This document shows, piece by piece, positions 1-4,423 of a stretch of DNA of 10,028 nt. The DNA is from an uncultured Bacteroidota bacterium. GTDB lineage: Bacteria; Bacteroidota; Bacteroidia; Bacteroidales; UBA12481. The translations under genes were made by a program, and so were the position numbers. Under the pieces are notes generated by a model that was not told the DNA's origin, ran no database searches, and saw only the letters and a program-made list of their open reading frames with translations. Where the stretch lies: the NCBI GenBank assembly GCA_903832165.1, contig CAILAQ010000061.1, positions 1 to 10,028 of the forward strand, given 5' to 3'. Every line of letters starts with the position of its first letter. Position 1 is the stretch's first letter.

Positions 1-215
1 CTTCGCCTGAAAGGGCTTTGGCTGATAAAATTCTTCACGACCTGCACAACCGTCTTCAATCGCTGAAAGATGCATCGGCCTATCTTTTTGAAGATTTGCG
101 TTTGGATGAAGATGGTTTTCGTCAGATGGATCCAGACATACTTTTCGAGCTTGCCCGAGTCGGGAAATCGCGAAAGACAGAGTTTTGTGCCCGTTTATTG
201 AAGAAAATGAAGTGA
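1..215 (+). CDS. AbiEi-like antitoxin, C-terminal fragment (5' end outside window)
   Basis: The frame is open from the window edge, with first whole codon at 3, and stops at 213-215, so only about the last 70 residues are visible. They begin SPERALADKI and continue through LFEDLRLDEDGFRQMD and a basic end (LLKKMK). A serine/threonine-Pro-Glu-(K/R)-Ala-Leu opening followed by an acidic 'DLR-D-E--F' helix is the usual end of AbiEi-family antitoxins, which repress their own operon and counter the AbiEii toxin. The stop codon lies 2 nt before the ATG of the AbiEii gene, which fits a co-transcribed, translationally coupled pair. The DNA-binding N-terminus is not in the window, so the call rests on the C-terminal pattern plus the neighbour. 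A TTG at 18 is not the true start, because coding sequence clearly extends upstream of it. Confidence 0.7.
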   Translation, partial: SPERALADKILHDLHNRLQSLKDASAYLFEDLRLDEDGFRQMDPDILFELARVGKSRKTEFCARLLKKMK

Positions 216-217
216 TT

Positions 218-1081
218 ATGAATCAGGCAATTGAAAGTATGCTGGCTAATTTCCCGAGAAATAATTGGGAATCGCAGGTTAATGCCCTGAGGGAAGTGAT
301 TCAGGACCTGACTTTACTAGGGCTATGGCGGGGAAAGTTCTTTGAGCACGCGGCCTTTTACGGTGGGACTGCTTTGAGAACCTTGCATCAGCTCGATCGT
401 TTCAGTGAGGATATGGATTTCTCTCTTATCGAGCCTGATTCTGAATTTTCACTGGATCCCTATTTCCGGTATATCGAGGAGGAATTGAATTCTTTCGGAT
501 TTACGGTAACGGTTATGCCAAAAGTAAAGAGTCCCGAGAATCAGATCCATTCCGCTTTTTTAAAGGCTGATACTATCACTCAGGTGCTGATTCTGGATTC
601 ATCGGTTGTGATTCCGGCAACCGGACCGATGAAAATACTGAAGATCAAGATTGAAATAGACGTAAATCCGCCGGCCTTTTTTCAAACCGAAGTCAGACGT
701 CTGCTATTGCCGATCCCCTTTTCCGTGAAAGCATATACTTTGCCGTATTTGTTTGCAGGGAAAATGCATGCGATTTTATTCCGTTCATGGAAGCAGCGTG
801 TTAAGGGGCGCGACTGGTATGACCTGATTTGGTTTATTGCCAGAAAAGTTCCGCTGGATATGCGTCATCTCGAGGAGAGGATGCGACAGACCGGCAACTG
901 GACCGGACCTGCATTGCTGACTTCAAATGCTATTACTGAACTGTATTCAGAGCGCATTGACCGGCTTGACATTGAACAGGCAAAGTTCGACTGCCGAAGG
1001 TTTATTCTGCGTCCTGATGTCCTCGACTCCTGGTCGAAAGATTTTTTCAAAGACCTCGCACCCATGATTTTGTACCAATAA
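218..1081 (+). CDS. AbiEii/AbiGii family nucleotidyltransferase toxin
   Basis: This is a 287-residue protein, close to the usual size of the family. The nucleotidyltransferase fold is shown by GGTALR (residues 49-54), the DRFSEDMDFS motif (60-69) with metal-binding D65 and D67, a third acidic residue in KIEIDVNP (D148), and the C-terminal KGRDWYDL motif (196-203). AbiEii enzymes are toxins of type IV-classified toxin-antitoxin and phage-abortive systems; they transfer nucleotides and halt growth unless countered by AbiEi. I chose ATG 218 rather than the in-frame TTG at 185. The family normally starts near MNQAIESML, and the TTG lies inside the upstream gene. All core motifs are intact, so an active enzyme is expected. 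The RNA or protein target cannot be read from the sequence. Confidence 0.9.
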   Translation: MNQAIESMLANFPRNNWESQVNALREVIQDLTLLGLWRGKFFEHAAFYGGTALRTLHQLDRFSEDMDFSLIEPDSEFSLDPYFRYIEEELNSFGFTVTVMPKVKSPENQIHSAFLKADTITQVLILDSSVVIPATGPMKILKIKIEIDVNPPAFFQTEVRRLLLPIPFSVKAYTLPYLFAGKMHAILFRSWKQRVKGRDWYDLIWFIARKVPLDMRHLEERMRQTGNWTGPALLTSNAITELYSERIDRLDIEQAKFDCRRFILRPDVLDSWSKDFFKDLAPMILYQ

Positions 1082-1083
1082 AT

Positions 1084-1188
1084 CTACCCTCAAAGAGTTG
1101 TCTTCCCCGCGAAAACCTACCCTCGAAGAGTTGTCATCCCCGCGAAGGCGCAGCCGGAGGCGGGGACCCCGTCGCATACCACGAAATC
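1084..1188 (+). repeat. Intergenic GTCATCCCCGC-family repeat with a 33-bp partial duplication
   Basis: Two 33-bp units, at 1084-1116 and 1117-1149, share CTACCCTC(A/G)AAGAG and TTGTC(T/A)TCCCCGCGAA. The second runs into a complete repeat: GTCATCCCCGCG, a variable middle, GGCGGGGACCCCGTCGC, then ACCACGAAAT near 1178-1187. CCCCGC (1138-1143) can pair with GCGGGG (1160-1165), so the RNA would form a hairpin ending 36 nt before the nagB-like start codon. It belongs to the same subfamily as the inverted copy at 7747-7810. It fills nearly the whole gap between the toxin and the deaminase gene, and I see no TAnnTTTG promoter box in that gap. Confidence 0.85.
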
Positions 1189-1201
1189 AAAAGATGGAAA
1201 A

Positions 1202-3700
1202 ATGAAAAGCTCAGAAGTTGAAAGTTACTACATCGCTCGCTCAGGCTACGAAAAGCAATCCGGCCTTATAAAATACATCGTCGTCGATAATTTTCCCGAG
1301 CTCGGATTGCTCACCGCCAAACGGTTTCTGGAATGGGTAGGGGAGAATCCGGATGGCGTGATCTCGCTGCCAACCGGCAAGACGCCCGAGCACTTTATCA
1401 GTTGCACAAAAAAGCTGCTTCAGGAAAAGGGAGCGCCTTCATTGAGTGGCCTGACTTTCGTGCAGATGGATGATTTTTATCCGATCAATCCCAACCAGCA
1501 CAATAGTTTTTGTCATTACGTTAAAGAATATTATATCAATGGGTTGGGTTTGGATCCGGCCAAGGCTTTACTGATAAATTCAGAGGAGATCTCTCTTACT
1601 CCACCCCTTCCCAAGGGGGGGCCGGGGGTGGTACCTTGTCACTACTCTCAGATCTTCCCCGACCTCACCATCGACCTCACTCTCCGCCACCGTGAGCCGG
1701 TAAGCCATCTGGAAGAGATGCAGCAAAAGGCAATTTTCATGATCGACTCGTGGTGCATGGACCGGGAGCAGCAGATCCGCGACCTGGGCGGTATCGGTTT
1801 TTTTCTTGGCGGGATTGGTCCGGATGGGCATATCGCCTTTAATATCAAGGGGAGCGACCATCATTCCACCACGCGGCTGAGTCCCACTAATTATGCCACA
1901 CAAGCGGCTGCGGCGGGCGATCTGGGAGGTATTGAGGTATCGGGCAGGCGGCATGTAATCACAATCGGCCTGGGTACTATCACGATGAATCCCGATGCGG
2001 TGGCGATCATCTTTGCTGCCGGCGAGACCAAGGCCCCGATTGTTAAGGCGGCCATCGAGCTTGAACCCAGTGTACAAAATCCGGGTTCTGTGCTGCAAAA
2101 GCTTCCGAAGGCGCGCTTTTACCTGACGGCCGGTGCTGCGAGTCAGCTGACCGATGTGCAGGAAAGCTATTTTGCCAATGGCGAGTGGACTATTGGGAAG
2201 AGTATGCGGACGGTGCTGAAGTACTGCGAGGAGAACAATATCTACGCACACAAAATAGAAGGCTCAGGGCTCAAGGCGCAAGGCGCAGGTGAAGGCTCAA
2301 GGCTCGAGGCTCAAGGCTCAAGTGAAGGCAGAGGGCAGAGGGCAGAGGGCAGAAATTGGGAAGAAGAAATAGGTAAAGAAAGTGGCTCCGAGGGAAATTC
2401 GGTGCAGACTCCCCATCCCTTTTTAAGGGAGGGGGCCGGGGGGTGGGTACCTTCGGAGTCCGATCTTCTTCTGCGAATCCCGGAGGTGATCGAGGAGGCC
2501 AGGTTGCGTCTGGATCGCGGACTGGATCGCGACAACAACAAGGTCATCCTGCATACGGGACCACATCACGATGATATTATGCTTGGTCTGATGCCGCTGG
2601 TGAACAGGCAATTGCGGTCGGCCGGAAATAGTGTGCATTTTGCAGTGGCCACATCGGGATTTACGGCTTTGAGCAACAGGTTTCTGATTGATCGTTTGGA
2701 GCATACACTCCGGTTGATTGATAAGGGGGAGATTGAGATGCTCCGTTACCCCGACTTTTTCACCAGGGGCTATCTGATTAAGTGGGATAAGGACGTCAGC
2801 CACTATCTGAATAAAGTGGCCGCCCTTGATGAGATGGGAAAATACCGCGGACTCAGTCACAGGATTGTCCGGAGCATGGTTAAGATCTGGCAATTGCAGA
2901 CCATTGATCAGCTTAAGAATACCATAGCCGATGTGATCCGGTTGATGCTGCGGAGTTACGACGGGGAGAAAAATCCGCCTGAGATACAACAGTTAAAGGG
3001 GATGATCAGGGAATTTGAGGAGGAGCTGGTATGGGCACATTCCGGCATCCAGGTAAAGGATGTTCATCATTTGAGACTCGGATTTTACAAGGGCGATATT
3101 TTCACTGAGCAGCCGGAGGAGGAGCGCGATGTTAAGCCGATCCTGGATCTGCTGAAATCGATCAAACCGGATATCATCAGCGTGACGATGGATCCCGAGG
3201 GGAGCGGTCCGGATACGCATTATAAAGTTTTGCAGGCGACGGCGGGGGCTTTAAGAAGACTGAGAGACGAAGGAGGACAGGAGACGGAAGACAGGAGACA
3301 GGAGACGGAAGACAGGAGACAGAAGACAAGAGAGACGGAAGACATGAGGATAATTGGATATCGGAATGTGTGGTATCGGTATCATCCGGCGGAGGCCAAT
3401 GTGTATTTGCCGGTTTCGCTGAACAGCTTGGCGGTATTGCAGAACACCTTCAGGCAATGTTATCTGAGCCAGGTGGATGCTTCGTTCCCGAGTCCGGAGT
3501 TCGACGGGCCTTTCTGTGATCTGGCGCAGAAGGTATGGGTAGATCAGTTAAAGGAGATTCAGCTTTTACTCGGCAAGGATTATTTCTACGAAAATAAATC
3601 GCCGCTGGTGAGGGCGACGCATGGGCTGATATTTTATAAAGAGCTTTCCGTAGATGAGTTCTTGGTGGAAGCCTCGGAGCTTGCGCGGAGGACGGAGTAA
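1202..3700 (+). CDS. nagB: Glucosamine-6-phosphate deaminase fused to a PIG-L-type deacetylase domain, with in-frame repeat inserts
   Basis: This 832-residue cytoplasmic protein has two domains. The N-terminal NagB/SugP isomerase part has SLPTGKTPEHF (55-65), the acidic pair in MDDFYPI (89-95), FLGGIGPDGHIAFN (201-214) with the Asp-Gly-His active-site turn, TIGLGTITM (254-262) and AGETKAPIVKAA (273-284). It would convert glucosamine-6-phosphate to fructose-6-phosphate and ammonia. The C-terminal part has HTGPHHDDIMLG (451-462), a form of the PIG-L/LmbE PHPDD zinc motif, and GSGPDTHYKV (667-676), the second zinc-site region. This fusion is typical of Bacteroidota, where it is usually about 640-670 residues as I recall. 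The extra length is explained by four low-complexity inserts: residues 133-145, 354-385, 403-417 and about 691-715. All fall between conserved blocks and keep the frame, so the protein is probably functional. The start at ATG 1202 fits the family's N-terminus. No promoter box is visible, and upstream lies a hairpin repeat. Confidence 0.9.
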   Translation: MKSSEVESYYIARSGYEKQSGLIKYIVVDNFPELGLLTAKRFLEWVGENPDGVISLPTGKTPEHFISCTKKLLQEKGAPSLSGLTFVQMDDFYPINPNQHNSFCHYVKEYYINGLGLDPAKALLINSEEISLTPPLPKGGPGVVPCHYSQIFPDLTIDLTLRHREPVSHLEEMQQKAIFMIDSWCMDREQQIRDLGGIGFFLGGIGPDGHIAFNIKGSDHHSTTRLSPTNYATQAAAAGDLGGIEVSGRRHVITIGLGTITMNPDAVAIIFAAGETKAPIVKAAIELEPSVQNPGSVLQKLPKARFYLTAGAASQLTDVQESYFANGEWTIGKSMRTVLKYCEENNIYAHKIEGSGLKAQGAGEGSRLEAQGSSEGRGQRAEGRNWEEEIGKESGSEGNSVQTPHPFLREGAGGWVPSESDLLLRIPEVIEEARLRLDRGLDRDNNKVILHTGPHHDDIMLGLMPLVNRQLRSAGNSVHFAVATSGFTALSNRFLIDRLEHTLRLIDKGEIEMLRYPDFFTRGYLIKWDKDVSHYLNKVAALDEMGKYRGLSHRIVRSMVKIWQLQTIDQLKNTIADVIRLMLRSYDGEKNPPEIQQLKGMIREFEEELVWAHSGIQVKDVHHLRLGFYKGDIFTEQPEEERDVKPILDLLKSIKPDIISVTMDPEGSGPDTHYKVLQATAGALRRLRDEGGQETEDRRQETEDRRQKTRETEDMRIIGYRNVWYRYHPAEANVYLPVSLNSLAVLQNTFRQCYLSQVDASFPSPEFDGPFCDLAQKVWVDQLKEIQLLLGKDYFYENKSPLVRATHGLIFYKELSVDEFLVEASELARRTE
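1599..1636 (+). repeat. GC-rich palindromic repeat in frame inside the nagB-like gene, copy 1
   Basis: The segment begins ACTCCACCCCTTCCC, continues AAGGGGGGGCCGGGGGTGG and ends GTACC. Its two halves are roughly complementary (CCACCCC...GGGGGTGG), so it can fold as a hairpin. It encodes TPPLPKGGPGVVP (residues 133-145), an extra stretch between the NagB blocks ending LLINSEEI and starting IFPDLTIDL. It shares its ends and reading frame with copy 2. Confidence 0.75.
2261..2354 (+). repeat. Heptamer array, 4+4+4 units split by two GTGAA 5-mers (94 nt)
   Basis: The units in order are GGCTCAG, GGCTCAA, GGCGCAA, GGCGCAG; GTGAA; GGCTCAA, GGCTCGA, GGCTCAA, GGCTCAA; GTGAA; then GGCAGAG three times and GGCAGAA. 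The 28+5 nt super-period is 33 bp, which is 11 codons, and the protein shows three matching 11-residue repeats starting EGSG, EGSR and EGRG. The array lies in the linker between the NagB and PIG-L domains. Confidence 0.95.
2408..2452 (+). repeat. GC-rich palindromic repeat in frame inside the nagB-like gene, copy 2
   Basis: The segment begins ACTCCCCATCCCTTTTTAAG, continues GGAGGGGGCCGGGGGGTGG and ends GTACC. It encodes TPHPFLREGAGGWVP (residues 403-417). It starts ACTCC and ends GTACC as copy 1 does, in the same reading frame, and is 6 nt longer, so both copies keep the gene open. It lies about 50 nt after the heptamer array, in the interdomain linker. Confidence 0.75.
3276..3347 (+). repeat. 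GACNGRA heptamer array near the end of the nagB-like gene
   Basis: Eight heptamers stand in register at 3276-3331: GACAGGA, GACGGAA, GACAGGA, GACAGGA, GACGGAA, GACAGGA, GACAGAA and GACAAGA. A 2-nt GA shifts the register before GACGGAA and GACATGA. It encodes a charged stretch of ETEDRRQ repeats (about residues 691-715) just after the second zinc-site motif of the PIG-L domain. There are no stops in the frame used. Confidence 0.9.
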
Positions 3701-3721
3701 ATGTGCTCGGCTAGCGCCTCG

Positions 3722-3793
3722 CTAATTGTCGCTTCGCTCCTAACAGGCGCTGCGCTCCTAATTGTCGCTTCGCTCCTAACAGGCGCTGCGCGC
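3722..3793 (+). repeat. Tandem repeat: 36-bp unit twice, each made of two related 18-mers
   Basis: Copies at 3722-3757 and 3758-3793 differ at one base. Each has two 18-mers, CTAATTGTCGCTTCGCTC and CTAACAGGCGCTGCGCTC, which share CTAA and a CGCT-CGCTC end. Degenerate pieces flank the array (CTAGCGCCTCG at 3711-3721). It begins about 20 nt after the stop of the nagB-like gene and has no credible ORF. The AGCGAAGCGA/AGCGCAGCG words on its complement recur at 7708-7720 and 7849-7859. Confidence 0.85.
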
Positions 3794-3809
3794 TAAAAGG
3801 TCGCTTTTA
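3794..3809 (+). terminator. Possible short hairpin after the nagB-like gene
   Basis: TAAAAG (3794-3799), loop GTCG, CTTTTA (3804-3809) form a perfect 6-bp stem with a short T-rich 3' side. It is the only simple stem-loop with U-rich character downstream of the deaminase gene. The stem is AT-rich and weak, so termination is a guess. Confidence 0.25.
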
Positions 3810-3818
3810 CATAGTGTC

Positions 3819-3923
3819 GTGGTCACCGACGGGATCCCCACCTGCGTGGGGATGACACCTGTTTTGCGAAATGTAGTGGTAGGCAAAGGGTTCCTGCGGC
3901 CTATGTGGTGATAACACCTTTTC
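3819..3923 (-). repeat. GTCATCCCCGC-family repeat, left of the GIY-YIG gene, with a decayed second unit
   Basis: Read on the minus strand, 3867-3819 is GCAAAACAGGTGTCATCCCC, then ACGCAGGTGGGGATCCCGTC, then GGTGACCAC. It matches the copy at 4354-4402 in 43 of 49 positions by my count, in inverted orientation. From 3868 to 3923 a degraded second unit is visible: GCGAAATGTAGTGGT, then GGGTTCCTGCGG and GATAACACCTTTT, in the same order as the intact unit. Confidence 0.85.
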
Positions 3924-3942
3924 GATAAAAAAGTGATGGAAA

Positions 3943-3989
3943 ATTTCCTTTTGGGATGCATTTAAGCATCTATTATCAAAAAAGGAAAT
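3943..3989 (+). promoter_or_regulatory. Nested hairpin covering the ribosome-binding site of the GIY-YIG gene
   Basis: ATTTCCTTTT (3943-3952) is a perfect 10-bp complement of AAAAGGAAAT (3980-3989), which ends one base before the ATG. Between the arms a second stem forms, GATGC (3955-3959) with GCATC (3966-3970) around a 6-nt loop. The right arm contains the AAGGA Shine-Dalgarno-like element, so the folded RNA would hide it. Whether this is a control element, or only the edge of the repeat cassette, is not known. Confidence 0.55.
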
Positions 3990-4292
3990 ATGAAAACCAT
4001 TAAGTTTTTTGTTTACATGATGGCATCCGAAAATAATCGGATCTTATATATTGGGGTAACGAATGGATTAAAGCGACGAGTTGAAGAGCACCAGTTAAAT
4101 CTGAAAAGGGGATTTACATGGAAATACAATGTGAAAAAGCTCGTTTATTTTGAGCCATTCTGCTATGTTGAGGATGCTATTAACAGGGAGAAACAGCTAA
4201 AAAAATGGAATCGTGAATGGAAAGATAACCTGATCATTAAAAGTAACCCTGATTTCCACGACCTCACATCAACTATCCAATCGAACATTTGA
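3990..4292 (+). CDS. Small GIY-YIG domain nuclease
   Basis: This 100-residue, single-domain protein has VYM at 8-10 and YIG at 20-22 (the GIY and YIG strands), the catalytic arginine region LKRRVEEH (27-34), and REKQLKKW (66-73) with the metal-binding Glu67. It belongs to the short UrvC/UPF0213-like group, whose cellular role is generally unproven. The DNA is visibly more AT-rich than its neighbours. It has an AAAGGAAAT Shine-Dalgarno-like site, unlike the other genes here, which suggests separate ancestry. The gene sits between inverted copies of the GTCATCCCCGC repeat; the right copy starts within 4 nt of its stop codon, so gene and repeats look like one cassette. A link between nuclease and repeat spread is inferred, not shown. 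Catalytic residues appear intact. Confidence 0.88.
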   Translation: MKTIKFFVYMMASENNRILYIGVTNGLKRRVEEHQLNLKRGFTWKYNVKKLVYFEPFCYVEDAINREKQLKKWNREWKDNLIIKSNPDFHDLTSTIQSNI

Positions 4293-4293
4293 T

Positions 4294-4402
4294 CAAACAG
4301 GTGTCATCCCCGCGGAGGTTGGTGAAGTGACTCTTGGCCGACCACCAAACTTGGCAAAACAGGTGTCATCCCCGCGGAGGCGGGGACCCCGTCCCTGACC
4401 AC
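4294..4402 (+). repeat. GTCATCCCCGC-family repeat, right of the GIY-YIG gene (one partial and one full unit)
   Basis: A partial unit at 4294-4320 (CAAACAGGTGTCATCCCCGC, then GGAGGTT) is followed by a 33-nt spacer and a full unit at 4354-4402: GCAAAACAGGTGTCATCCCC, GCGGAGGCGGGGACCCCGTC, CCTGACCAC. The full unit is the inverted partner of 3819-3867. CCCCGC and GCGGGG can pair. The block fills the 131-bp gap between the GIY-YIG stop and the stop of the convergent barrel gene, so transcripts from both sides would read into it. Confidence 0.88.
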
Positions 4403-4423
4403 GAAATTATGGAGGTGTACGTT

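Noticed and set aside
185..217. TTG 185 as the start of the AbiEii gene
   Set aside because: It overlaps the antitoxin gene by 31 nt and adds residues the family lacks; ATG 218 fits the family and the 2-nt gap.
1580..2251. Minus-strand ORF of 223 residues opposite the nagB-like gene
   Set aside because: It is antisense to conserved NagB motifs and has no recognisable domain; it is open by chance on GC-rich DNA.
1202..3700. The nagB-like gene as a pseudogene because of its odd low-complexity stretches
   Set aside because: The frame is uninterrupted, active-site motifs of both domains are present, and the inserts fall between conserved blocks.
3776..3961. Minus-strand ORF of 61 residues
   Set aside because: It is translated repeat sequence (VIPTQVGIPSVTTT) with no domain or start signal; the DNA is better explained as repeats and a hairpin.
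3990..4292. GIY-YIG gene as a homing endonuclease in an intron
   Set aside because: It is a short single-domain protein in an intergenic position; no interrupted host gene or intron structure is visible around it.
3722..4402. The repeat island as a CRISPR array
   Set aside because: Units are adjacent or irregularly spaced, inverted relative to one another, and have no constant repeat with unique 30-40 nt spacers; no cas gene is visible.
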